Shown piece after piece: positions 51,809-60,232 of a DNA stretch of 64,000 nt. The DNA comes from Neorhizobium tomejilense (GTDB lineage: Bacteria; Pseudomonadota; Alphaproteobacteria; Rhizobiales; Rhizobiaceae). The number at the start of each line of letters is the position of its first letter. The stretch's first letter is position 1. The notes beneath the pieces are model-generated. The model had not been told where the DNA came from, did not search any database, and saw only the letters and a program-made list of their open reading frames with translations. The translations under genes and the position numbers were made by a program. The stretch covers positions 186,001-250,000 of the forward strand of contig PVBG01000004.1 in the NCBI GenBank assembly GCA_002968845.1, given 5' to 3'.

Positions 51809-52599
51809 CAGCTCTCCGCCGCCTGTTCTTCTTCATCGTCGGCCTGTTCCTGGCGCTGCCGCTGATCGTCGTCGCCGGCGTCTCGATCAATGCCCGCCAG
51901 ACGCTCGCCTTTCCGCCGCAGGGTTTTTCGCTCTCCTGGTACGGCCAGATCTTCACCAATCCCGAATGGCGCAATGCGCTGGTCGCCTCGCTGACCTTGG
52001 CCGCCTCGTCCGCGCTTCTGGCCCTGCTGATCGCCCTGCCGCTTGCCTGGTTCCTGTGGCGGCGGATTGCCCCCTGGGCCAACATCTTCCAGCTCCTGGG
52101 CGTGGCGCCCTTCACCCTGCCGCCGGTCATCACCGCACTTGGGCTGCTCACCTTCTGGGCGACCACCGGTTTCTACGGCCAGTCCTGGACGGCGGTGATC
52201 AGCCACGGCATCTTCTTCGTCACCCTGCCGCTGGTCACCCTGTCGCTCGCCTTTTCGGCCATCGACCGTTCGCTGGTGGAAGCGGCCGCCACCATGGGCG
52301 CCGACGACCGCAAGATTTTCCGCACCGTCGTGCTGCCGCTGATCCTGCCCTATCTCGTCTCCGGCTACGCCTTCGCCTTCGTTCTGTCGCTCAACGAATA
52401 TATCGTTGCCTACATGACCGTCGGTTTCACCATGGAAACCCTGCCGATCAAGATCTTCAACGCGCTGCGCTACGGCTATACGCCGACCATGGCTGCCGTG
52501 ACGGTGCTGTTCCTGGTCATCGCGGCAGTCGTCTTCGGTCTGGTCGCCCGCTTCGGCGACCTGCCCAAACTGCTCGGCGCCATGTCGCACGAACGCTAA
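51805..52599 (+). CDS. spermidine/putrescine-type ABC transporter permease (PotC-like)
   Basis: A 264-residue second permease of the same importer. It has a first membrane span at about 8-28 and an EAA loop VEAAATMGADDRKIFRTVVL. The C-terminal spans include FVLSLNEYIVAYMTVGFT, typical of PotC. ATGA overlap upstream; the nitrilase-fold gene starts 12 bp after its stop. Confidence 0.92.
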   Translation: MTALRRLFFFIVGLFLALPLIVVAGVSINARQTLAFPPQGFSLSWYGQIFTNPEWRNALVASLTLAASSALLALLIALPLAWFLWRRIAPWANIFQLLGVAPFTLPPVITALGLLTFWATTGFYGQSWTAVISHGIFFVTLPLVTLSLAFSAIDRSLVEAAATMGADDRKIFRTVVLPLILPYLVSGYAFAFVLSLNEYIVAYMTVGFTMETLPIKIFNALRYGYTPTMAAVTVLFLVIAAVVFGLVARFGDLPKLLGAMSHER

Positions 52600-52611
52600 A
52601 GGAACAAGCCC

Positions 52612-53382
52612 ATGAAGATCGCCGGTTTCCAGATGCAGCCCGTCGTCGGTGATATCGAGGCAAACCTCACCAAGATCGAGACCGCTGCCGAAGAGGCCGC
52701 CGCCCAGGGCGTCGCACTGCTGATCACTCCGGAACTGGCCCTGACCGGTTATGGCGCGGCGGAGAAATTTCCCGATCTCGCCACGCCCGCGCATGGTCCG
52801 GTGACCGGCCGGCTGTCGCAGATCGCCGCGAAACATGGTCTGGCGATCGTCGCGGGCTTTGCCGAAAAGACCTTCGAAAACACCTTCAACAGCGCCTTCT
52901 TCACCGACGGCATGGGCCAGACGGCCGTTTACCGCAAATGCAACCTCTATGGCCCCTATGAACGCAAATGGTTCCGACAGGAGGACCGCCGCCAGGTTCT
53001 GGTGACGCTCGAAGGCGTCAGGCTCGGTTTCCTGATCTGCTACGATGTCGAGTTCCCGGAAAACGTCCGGCAACTGGCGAAGGGCGGCGCTGATCTCGTC
53101 GTCGTGCCGACGGCGCTGCCGACCGGCTGGTCCGGGGAATTCATCGCCGGACACATGATCCAGGTCCGCGCCTTCGAGAATCAGGTTTTCGTCGCTTATA
53201 TCAACCACTGCGGCTCCGACGATCTGTTCGCCTATGCCGGCCTTTCGCGGATTGCGGCACCGGACGGCAAGCTGATCGCCGAGGCACCCGCCAAGGGCGA
53301 GGCCCTGATCATCGCCGAGGTCGATCCGGCGGCCTATGCGCAGTCGCGGGCGGAAAACACCTATCTCGCCGATCTGGTTTGA
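52612..53382 (+). CDS. carbon-nitrogen hydrolase (nitrilase superfamily amidase)
   Basis: A 256-residue cytoplasmic hydrolase with the full nitrilase triad: E41 (TPELALTGYG), K109 (YRKCNLYGPYE) and C143 (FLICYDVEFPE). Members cleave amides, N-carbamoyl amines or omega-amides to acid plus ammonia. Placed directly behind a polyamine-type importer and near the ureohydrolase, it could act on an amide or carbamoyl form of the same compound, as N-carbamoylputrescine amidase does in agmatine routes. That link is inferred from position only. Confidence 0.88.
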   Translation: MKIAGFQMQPVVGDIEANLTKIETAAEEAAAQGVALLITPELALTGYGAAEKFPDLATPAHGPVTGRLSQIAAKHGLAIVAGFAEKTFENTFNSAFFTDGMGQTAVYRKCNLYGPYERKWFRQEDRRQVLVTLEGVRLGFLICYDVEFPENVRQLAKGGADLVVVPTALPTGWSGEFIAGHMIQVRAFENQVFVAYINHCGSDDLFAYAGLSRIAAPDGKLIAEAPAKGEALIIAEVDPAAYAQSRAENTYLADLV

Positions 53383-53469
53383 GTCCCGGGCTTCCGGAGT
53401 AATGCGAAGCTCCCATTTCCTTTGATAATGTTGTATAGCATTCGGCGTTACAGCATTCCGGGGGGAGGC

Positions 53470-54549
53470 ATGACACGTATATTCCGGGCGCCGGCCTTTT
53501 ATATCCAGGGTTCGGGGTCCTTGAACCTGCTCGGTGAAAAGGCGGCGACGCTCGGCCGTTCGGTCGTGGCGATCTGCGACGCCGTGGTGCTTCCGCATAT
53601 CGAGGCGGATCTGAGCGAGACGCTCACCCGCCAGGACATTTCACCCACCATCATCCCCTTCGATGCGGATGTTACATATCGGGAAATGGACCGTCTGGCC
53701 GAGCTGGTGCGGGCAAAGGGCGGCGAAGTGGTGGTCGGCATCGGCGGCGGCCGCACGCTCGACGTGGCCAAGGGCGTCTCGCGCCGCACCGGCCTGCCCT
53801 TCGTCAGCGTGCCGACGGTCGCTTCCACCGACGCGCCCTCGACCCGTGGCATCGTCATCTATGACGACCATCACAGGATGATCGCCGTCGAGCAGATGGA
53901 CCAGAACCCGGCCTTCGTGATCGTCGACACCGCCATCATCGCCAAGGCCCCTGCCCGGCTGCTGCGCGGCGGCATCGGCGATGCGCTGACGGCAAAATTC
54001 GAGACAGAAGGCGCCTGGAAGGGCACCGGCCTTTCCAAGCAGGGCACGCGGCCCTTGAAAACGGGCGTGATGCTCGGCGATATCTGTTACCGGATGCTGC
54101 TCCAACACGGTCCGGGTGCCATGCGGGTGGCCGGAACAGGCGAGGTGACGCCGGATCTCGAAGCCGTCATCGAGGCGATCCTCTGGCTCAGCGCCGTCGC
54201 CTTCGAAAATACCGGTCTTTCCATCGCCCATGCGGTGGCGACCGAGCTCGGGGCGATCGAGCCTGTGCGAAAACACTCGCTGCATGGCGAACATGCCGCC
54301 TATGGCACGCTGGTGCAGGCCGTTGCAGAGGGCCGCGCCGAAGAAGAGCTGACGGCGCTGTTCGGCTTCTACGACGAGATCGGCATGCCGCGCCGGCTTT
54401 CGGCGCTTGGCCTGCCGGATGTCGGTAATGCGGCGATCGAAAATCTTGCCGCGGCCTGCGCAAAAAGCCCGTTCCTGGTCAACCAGGAGCGGATGCTCGA
54501 TGCCGATGATCTGGTCGCAGCCTTCCGCGCTGTGGAAAACTACGCTTAA
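53470..54549 (+). CDS. iron-containing alcohol dehydrogenase, glycerol dehydrogenase-like
   Basis: A 359-residue NAD-dependent metal enzyme of the glycerol-dehydrogenase branch. The NAD motif is VVGIGGGRTLDVAK (about 83-96). Metal ligands are in GGIGDALTAKFE (Asp), LSIAHAVATEL (His) and HSLHGEHAAYG (His). ATG at 53470 with an excellent GGGGGAGG upstream. It follows the amidase gene by about 85 bp and probably ends the operon. Substrate could be glycerol or another vicinal diol or hydroxy-ketone. Confidence 0.87.
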   Translation: MTRIFRAPAFYIQGSGSLNLLGEKAATLGRSVVAICDAVVLPHIEADLSETLTRQDISPTIIPFDADVTYREMDRLAELVRAKGGEVVVGIGGGRTLDVAKGVSRRTGLPFVSVPTVASTDAPSTRGIVIYDDHHRMIAVEQMDQNPAFVIVDTAIIAKAPARLLRGGIGDALTAKFETEGAWKGTGLSKQGTRPLKTGVMLGDICYRMLLQHGPGAMRVAGTGEVTPDLEAVIEAILWLSAVAFENTGLSIAHAVATELGAIEPVRKHSLHGEHAAYGTLVQAVAEGRAEEELTALFGFYDEIGMPRRLSALGLPDVGNAAIENLAAACAKSPFLVNQERMLDADDLVAAFRAVENYA

Positions 54550-54608
54550 AGCGGGCTCGACCTGCTGCAGATATAAATATAATCAACTGGGAACACAGGG
54601 GATTTAGG

Positions 54609-55511
54609 ATGCCGTCAGATAAGACCAAGGCGCCGGAGGAATGGACCCAGCGCCGCATTCAATCGATCGAGGTCGGGTTCCAGGTCATCCGCGCCATGGA
54701 GGCGGCGAACGGACCGCTGCCGCTGCGCGATATCGCCGCCGCCGCCGGCATGCCGCCCAGCAAGGCTCATCTCTATCTCGTCAGCTTCGTCAAGGAAGGC
54801 GTCGCCTTCCAGGATCCGGTCACCGGGCATTACGGGCTCGGCCGCTTCGCAATCCAGCTCGGCCTGTCGGCCATCCGCCAGCTCGACGTGGTGGAATTCG
54901 CCCGTGAGGAACTGGCGGCGCTGCAGCGCACCGCCGGTTTCGCCACCTATCTTTCGCTCTGGGGAGATCGTGGACCGGGTATCGTTTCCAAGGTCGACGG
55001 CGAGCGGCAGGGATCGCTTGCCGTGCGCCTCGGCTACGTGCTGCCGCTCCTCACTTCGGCAACCGGCCAGGTCTTCCTCACCTATCTCAACGAAAGCGAG
55101 ACCATGGCGGTGCGGCAGGACGAGATCGCTGCAGCCAAACGTGGTGCGCCGGATGACACCGCCTCGCTCTCGCCGCGCGTCACCACGACCAAGGAAATCC
55201 AGAAGATCATCGAGACCGTGCGCCACCAGGGTTATGCGATGACGGTCAACAGCATCAATTCGAGCTTCGCCGCGATCGCCGCGCCGGTCTTCGACTATAG
55301 CGGCCGGATCGTCGCGACCATGACCGTGCTCGGCTCCGACAAACAGCTTGCCGGCCCCCGCAAGAAACCGACGATCGACGCCCTGATGGCCGCCGCCCAC
55401 CGGCTTTCCGAACGGCTCGGCGCGCCCGGCCGCGGGGCAAAGGGCGAGGACAACGTCAAGCCGCCCGCGCCGCCGAAACCGACGCGGGCGAAGAGCACGG
55501 CGGCGCGCTAG
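54609..55511 (+). CDS. IclR-family transcriptional regulator
   Basis: A 300-residue regulator with an N-terminal winged helix (about 15-75: PLRDIAAAAGMPPSKAHLYL) and the IclR effector domain (about 90-265: GFATYLSLWGDRGPGIVSKV, GYAMTVNSINSSFAAIAAPV). The tail is Pro/Lys/Ala-rich and probably disordered. Located just upstream of the gentisate genes in the same direction, 128 bp away; IclR proteins often control aromatic catabolism, so it may act on that cluster. Confidence 0.9.
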   Translation: MPSDKTKAPEEWTQRRIQSIEVGFQVIRAMEAANGPLPLRDIAAAAGMPPSKAHLYLVSFVKEGVAFQDPVTGHYGLGRFAIQLGLSAIRQLDVVEFAREELAALQRTAGFATYLSLWGDRGPGIVSKVDGERQGSLAVRLGYVLPLLTSATGQVFLTYLNESETMAVRQDEIAAAKRGAPDDTASLSPRVTTTKEIQKIIETVRHQGYAMTVNSINSSFAAIAAPVFDYSGRIVATMTVLGSDKQLAGPRKKPTIDALMAAAHRLSERLGAPGRGAKGEDNVKPPAPPKPTRAKSTAAR

Positions 55512-55639
55512 GCTAATCAACCCCACCAGGGGGAGATCAGGTACAGCCGGCGGCATCTTCCTCCAAATACAATTGACCTCGCCAAATTAATTAGTGTACC
55601 TTACGATCTTCGGCTGGAGGAGCCGAGGAGGAGGATTTC

Positions 55640-56689
55640 ATGCACGAGATCGATGCCGCCACCGTCGCGAAACGGGAAGAATTTTACGCACGGCTGAAGC
55701 CGCACAACATGGCGCCCCTTTGGGAAGTGATGAAGGGCATGCTGCCGCCGGAGCCGGCTTCCAAGGCGCAGGCGCATCGCTGGCGTTACGACGACATCCG
55801 CCCGCTGATCCTCGAATCCGGCAGCCTGCTGACCGCCGAAGAAGCGGAGCGCCGGGTGCTGATCCTCGAAAACCCCGCCTTCCCGGCCCAGTCGCGCGCC
55901 ACCTCGACGCTTTATGCCGGCATCCAGATCATCATGCCGGGCGAAGTGGCGCCGGCTCACCGCCATACGCCGTCGGCGCTGCGCTTCATGCTGGAAGGTT
56001 CGGGCGCCTATACGACCGTCGGCGGCGAGCGCACCCGCATGGCATTCGGCGATTTCGTCATCACGCCCGTCTGGGCCTGGCACGACCACGGCAATGACGG
56101 TTCGGACCCGGCCGCCTGGCTCGACGGTCTCGACGTGCCGATGATCGCTTTTTTCGAAGCGGTGTTCCGCGAGGATTCCGACGACACCGAACAGGAACTG
56201 CTTCGGCCGGAAGGCGACTCGCTCGCCCGTTTCGGCTCCGGCATGATGCCGATCGGCGGCACCAGCCCCTATGGCCAGACGACGCCGATCTTCAACTATC
56301 CCTATGAGCGCAGCCGCGAAGCCCTCTACCGCGCCTCGCGTGGCGAAGAAATCGACGCCCATATCGGCACGACGCTGCGCTATGCCAACCCGATCGACGG
56401 CGGCTGGACGATGCCGACCATGTCCGCATGGCTCAGCCATGTCCCGAAGGGCATGGAAACGGCGAAAATCCGCTCCACGGACCATATCGTCATGTGCATC
56501 GCCGAAGGCACCGGCTCGATCACGATTGGGGCCAAAACCTTCGATTTCGGCCCCAAGGACGTGATCGTCGTGCCCGGCTGGTCATGGCGCTCGTTCAAGG
56601 CCAGCGAGGACGTCGTCGTATTCTGCTTCTCCGACCGCGTGGCCCAGGAGAAGCTCGGCTATTTCCGCGAAGACCGCACCCGCGTCTGA
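55640..56689 (+). CDS. gentisate 1,2-dioxygenase (cupin)
   Basis: A 349-residue two-cupin ring-cleavage dioxygenase that opens gentisate to maleylpyruvate with Fe(II) and O2. The N-terminal cupin has the metal motifs PAHRHTPSALRFMLEG and TPVWAWHDHGN (His ligands), as in characterised enzymes. The C-terminal cupin lacks a full His set, also normal. AGGAGGA precedes the ATG. Followed 25 bp later by the hydrolase that acts further along the same pathway. Confidence 0.9.
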   Translation: MHEIDAATVAKREEFYARLKPHNMAPLWEVMKGMLPPEPASKAQAHRWRYDDIRPLILESGSLLTAEEAERRVLILENPAFPAQSRATSTLYAGIQIIMPGEVAPAHRHTPSALRFMLEGSGAYTTVGGERTRMAFGDFVITPVWAWHDHGNDGSDPAAWLDGLDVPMIAFFEAVFREDSDDTEQELLRPEGDSLARFGSGMMPIGGTSPYGQTTPIFNYPYERSREALYRASRGEEIDAHIGTTLRYANPIDGGWTMPTMSAWLSHVPKGMETAKIRSTDHIVMCIAEGTGSITIGAKTFDFGPKDVIVVPGWSWRSFKASEDVVVFCFSDRVAQEKLGYFREDRTRV

Positions 56690-56714
56690 GCGAACGAGAT
56701 CAGGGAGAGAAATC

Positions 56715-57584
56715 ATGCGTTTTTGTCGTTACGACGATAATCGTCTCGGCGTGGTCGTCGGCGATCAGGTAAAGGACGTCACCAGCGTCCTCGATCGCCT
56801 GCCGAACTACCGTTATCCCTTCCCCCATGGCGACCAGTTCATGGCCCATTTTGGCGAGCTGCGGCCGGTCATGGAAGAAATGGCAAAGACCGCGCCGTCG
56901 AAGCCGCTGTCCGACGTCGCGCTTCTCAGCCCGATCGCCAATCCCGGCAAGATCGTCGGCGCGCCGGTCAACTACCGGCTCCATCTCGACGAAGTGCTGG
57001 ACAGCGACCAGCTGCATCACGGCATGAAGATCAAGCCGATCGCCGAGGCCGGTGTGTTCCTGAAGGCGGTGAGCTCGCTGGTCGGCCCGTCGGAAGGCAT
57101 CGTGGTCGACTGGGCGGACCGGCGCACCGACCACGAGATCGAGCTCGCCGTCATCATCGGCAAAGAAGGATTTCGCGTGTCGGAAGCCGACGCGCTGGAT
57201 TATGTCGCCGGCTACGCGATCTGTTACGACATCACCATTCGCGGCCCCGAAGAGCGCAGCTACCGCAAGTCGCTCGACACGTTCAGCGTGCTCGGCCCTT
57301 ATCTGGTCACCGCAGACGAGATCCCCAACCCGAACAATCTCGATTTCGAACTGACGATCGGCGGCGAGAGCCGGCAGAAATCGAACACCAGCATGCTGAT
57401 CTTCAATGTCCAGAAGCTGATCGAATTCGCCAGCAAGGCCTACACGCTTTATCCGGGCGACATCATCATGACCGGCACGCCGGAAGGCGTCGCGCCGATC
57501 GCTGCCGGCGACGTGCTGCACGGCACGTTCGAGGGCATCGGCTCGATGGACGTGAAGGTCTACGGCAGCTGGGACAAGACATGA
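56715..57584 (+). CDS. fumarylacetoacetate hydrolase family protein (probable fumarylpyruvate hydrolase)
   Basis: A 289-residue metal-dependent C-C hydrolase of the FAH family. Motifs are GAPVNYRLH, DWADRRTDHEIELAVIIGK (the acidic metal ligands), CYDITIRG and MTGTPEGVAPI. Behind gentisate dioxygenase it most likely cleaves fumarylpyruvate or maleylpyruvate to pyruvate and fumarate or maleate. No maleylpyruvate isomerase gene is present in the window, so direct maleylpyruvate cleavage is possible. ATGA overlap with the MarR gene. Confidence 0.88.
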   Translation: MRFCRYDDNRLGVVVGDQVKDVTSVLDRLPNYRYPFPHGDQFMAHFGELRPVMEEMAKTAPSKPLSDVALLSPIANPGKIVGAPVNYRLHLDEVLDSDQLHHGMKIKPIAEAGVFLKAVSSLVGPSEGIVVDWADRRTDHEIELAVIIGKEGFRVSEADALDYVAGYAICYDITIRGPEERSYRKSLDTFSVLGPYLVTADEIPNPNNLDFELTIGGESRQKSNTSMLIFNVQKLIEFASKAYTLYPGDIIMTGTPEGVAPIAAGDVLHGTFEGIGSMDVKVYGSWDKT

Positions 57585-58081
57585 GTTCGGAGCCGAACCC
57601 ATCGGCAGAGAGGGGCGGCCACGCCGTCCTTCTCGACGGCGTCGTCGGCATCCGCATCCGCCGCCTGCAATCGCTGTTCGGCAGCCATTGGCAGAACTGG
57701 TTCCGCGCCCGTTCGCTTGCGGTAACCCCAGTCCAGGGCGGCGTGCTGCTCCTGATCCGCCGTTATCCCGGCATCAGCCAGATCGCGCTCGCGAGACGGT
57801 TGCGCATCGAACCGCCGACGCTGGTCCAGACGCTTAGTCCCCTCATCAAACACAAACTCGTCGAACGCGACCGCGCCGCCGATGACGGCCGTGTCTATGA
57901 ACTGCGGCTCACTCAAGTAGGGCTCGAAGCCGCCACACTGGTGGAAACCTCGCTGCCGCAGCACGAGGCCGACCTGCTGCGGTTTTTATCCGTCGAGGAA
58001 CGGCAAGCGTTTCTGGAACTGCTCGACAAGGCGATTGCGGGCGCTGAGACGGCGATCGAGGGGCAGGAGAAGGTGGAGTAG
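57581..58081 (+). CDS. MarR-family transcriptional regulator
   Basis: A 166-residue winged-helix repressor-type protein. Helix-turn-helix region about residues 60-90 (GISQIALARRLRIEPPTLVQ) followed by the wing (VERDRAADDGRVYELRLTQV). Coupled to the hydrolase gene by ATGA, so it is part of the gentisate operon and probably senses gentisate or a related phenolic acid to relieve repression. Residues 1-45 form an unusually Arg-rich lead-in. Confidence 0.9.
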   Translation: MSSEPNPSAERGGHAVLLDGVVGIRIRRLQSLFGSHWQNWFRARSLAVTPVQGGVLLLIRRYPGISQIALARRLRIEPPTLVQTLSPLIKHKLVERDRAADDGRVYELRLTQVGLEAATLVETSLPQHEADLLRFLSVEERQAFLELLDKAIAGAETAIEGQEKVE

Positions 58082-58177
58082 CAGTCTCCCGCCCCCTCCG
58101 TCATCCACCCACCTATTTCCCAATTGCCACATAACAGGCAGCCTGATACGTTCCATATATCTGGGAGGAGCTAGATC

Positions 58178-59236
58178 ATGCGGTCATGGCAGGTATTCGA
58201 AGCGTCGGAAGTGCTCCGGGAGGTCGAGGAGGCGAACCCGCAGCCGGTGGGCTCGGAGGTCGTCGTTTCGGTATCTCATTGCGGGCTTTGCCATTCGGAC
58301 CTGACCCTGTGGAAGGGCATTTTCGACATGGGTGACAGACAAGTGTCGATCGACAGCATCGGCATGAAATACCCGCTCACCCTCGGTCACGAAATCCTCG
58401 GCACCGTCATCGCCATTGGCCCCGATGCGACGGATGTGAAGGTCGGCGATATAAGGCTTGTTTATCCGTGGCTCGGTTGCGGCGAGTGCGAAACCTGCCG
58501 TACCGGCCAGGAGAACCTCTGCATGCAGGGCCGGCCGCTCGGCATGCGCAGGCCCGGCGGTTTCGGCAGCCATGTAGTGGTGCCGCATAGCCGTTACCTG
58601 ATCGATACCGGAGATCTCGACCCCGCACTTGCCGCCACCTATGCCTGTTCCGGCCTCACCGCCTATTCCGCCATCCGCAAGGCGATGCCGGTGCGTCCCG
58701 ACGAGGCGATCGTCGTGGTCGGCGCGGGCGGGCTCGGCCTCAGCGGCATCGTCATCCTGAAGGCGCTCGGGCACGAGAACATCGTCGTGGTGGATGTTTC
58801 CGAAGAGAAGCTGAAGATCGCAACCGATGCCGGCGCCCACAAAACCGTACTTTCGACCGGCGACGACGTGACGAAGAGGATCGTCGATGCGGTCGGCCGG
58901 CCGGTGCGAACCATCATCGACTTCGTCAACAACAGCCAGACGGCCGCCTTTTGCTTCCCGGCGCTGGCGCGCGGCGGCCGCATCATCATGGTCGGCATGT
59001 TCGGCGGGCAGCTCACCATACCGACCATGCGCATGGCGCAAGGGGGCCTGAGCCTGATCGGCAGCATCACCGGCTCGCTGCAGGAATTGCGCGACCTGGT
59101 GGAACTCGCCAAAAGCGGAAAACTCGATGCCATTCCTTATGAGGCTCTGCCGAAATCATCGATCAACGACGCGATGAGCCGGTTGTCCAAGGGCGCCGTC
59201 AGGGGGCGTATCGTTCTGGAGGAGGAGCCGGCGTGA
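58178..59236 (+). CDS. zinc-dependent alcohol dehydrogenase
   Basis: A 352-residue MDR-family dehydrogenase. The catalytic Zn site is GLCHSDLTLWKG (Cys) and LGHEILG (His-Glu). The structural Zn loop is GCGECETCRTGQENLC (four Cys). The NAD site is VVVGAGGLGLSG. GGGAGGAG upstream of the ATG. It is coupled by GTGA to the next gene, a double hot-dog protein. Resembles alcohol dehydrogenases acting on cyclic or aromatic alcohols, but the substrate is unknown. Confidence 0.88.
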   Translation: MRSWQVFEASEVLREVEEANPQPVGSEVVVSVSHCGLCHSDLTLWKGIFDMGDRQVSIDSIGMKYPLTLGHEILGTVIAIGPDATDVKVGDIRLVYPWLGCGECETCRTGQENLCMQGRPLGMRRPGGFGSHVVVPHSRYLIDTGDLDPALAATYACSGLTAYSAIRKAMPVRPDEAIVVVGAGGLGLSGIVILKALGHENIVVVDVSEEKLKIATDAGAHKTVLSTGDDVTKRIVDAVGRPVRTIIDFVNNSQTAAFCFPALARGGRIIMVGMFGGQLTIPTMRMAQGGLSLIGSITGSLQELRDLVELAKSGKLDAIPYEALPKSSINDAMSRLSKGAVRGRIVLEEEPA

Positions 59237-60195
59237 GTGCACAGCAAGGCGACATGATCGAAACCGCAATGATCGAGGTCTGGCGCGGCAGCGTGCGCCA
59301 ATGGGAGGTGGACGAAAACGCCCACTGGAACACCCAGTATTACGTCGCCCGCGCCAACGAGGGCCTTGCAGTGCTCTTCGGCTTCAATGGCCTGCCCGGC
59401 CTCTTCTCGCCAACGTCGGCTATGACGCTCGCTTATAACGAGCATCACATCCGTTTCCATCGCGAAGCGCATGCCGGCACGTCGCTGCACATGACAGGCG
59501 GTTTCCTCGAAATCGGCGAGACGACGGCGTTTGCGGTGCTGATGCTTTACAACAGCCATTCCGGCCAGCTTGCCGCGAGCTTCAGGGTGCGGCTGACCCA
59601 TGTGAATGCGGCCGACCTCAAGACGCCTCGGCCCTGGCCAACGGCCTTCCGCGAAAAGGCTTCCGCCTCGCTGGTCGAGGCCCCCAGGGAAGCGCTTGCC
59701 CGCGGCACCGGCAATGAGCCGGTGACGATCAGCGCCTCGCGGGAGCGGGCGGTCGCACTCGGCCTGAAGCGCACCGCCATGAGCCTGATCGAACCGGAGG
59801 CCTGCGACGCCTTCCACCGCCTCGGCCCGCAGAAATTCATCGGCGCGGTCGGCGGCGGGGTGAAGCAGCTCACCGGCCCGATCCGCGAAGTCGTCAGCAA
59901 ACATGCCGAAACGCCGCCCGGCAAGGTCGGCGGCGCGGTGCTGGAATTCCGCATCCTCTATGGCGAAACCCCGCGTCTCGGCGACTGTTTCGAGATCTGG
60001 GGCGGGTTGCAGAAGACCGACCAGCGCGTCATGTCGCTGATCTTCTGGATGGTCGATCCCTTCAGCGGCCGGGTATTCGGCACGATGCAATCGGTCGCTA
60101 TCGTGTTCGATCTCGATGCACGGGCGATCGTGCAGATCTCGCCGGCGGCCACGGAGGCGCTAGCTCCGCTGGTGACCGAAGGACTAGCGCTTTAG
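59233..60195 (+). CDS. acyl-CoA thioesterase-like double hot-dog protein
   Basis: A 320-residue protein with two hot-dog halves, like acyl-ACP thioesterases and 4-hydroxybenzoyl-CoA thioesterase relatives. First half: VRQWEVDENAHWNTQYYVAR (the conserved Asp and Asn-His-x-Asn), then FRVRLTHVN. Second half: AFHRLGPQKFIGAVGGGVKQ and VGGAVLEFRILYGETPR. GTG start within the dehydrogenase stop (GTGA), so the two act together. It probably hydrolyses an aryl- or acyl-CoA. Confidence 0.75.
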   Translation: MSAQQGDMIETAMIEVWRGSVRQWEVDENAHWNTQYYVARANEGLAVLFGFNGLPGLFSPTSAMTLAYNEHHIRFHREAHAGTSLHMTGGFLEIGETTAFAVLMLYNSHSGQLAASFRVRLTHVNAADLKTPRPWPTAFREKASASLVEAPREALARGTGNEPVTISASRERAVALGLKRTAMSLIEPEACDAFHRLGPQKFIGAVGGGVKQLTGPIREVVSKHAETPPGKVGGAVLEFRILYGETPRLGDCFEIWGGLQKTDQRVMSLIFWMVDPFSGRVFGTMQSVAIVFDLDARAIVQISPAATEALAPLVTEGLAL

Positions 60196-60232
60196 CCGGC
60201 GGCTTTTGGGAACCGCGTAGACCCAAAGCAGG

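Noticed and set aside
51778..53598. 606-codon open frame antisense to the PotC-like and amidase genes
   Set aside because: It lies opposite well-supported genes with intact motifs. Its translation is rich in Arg, Gly and Gln without any domain, as expected for the complement of high-GC coding DNA.
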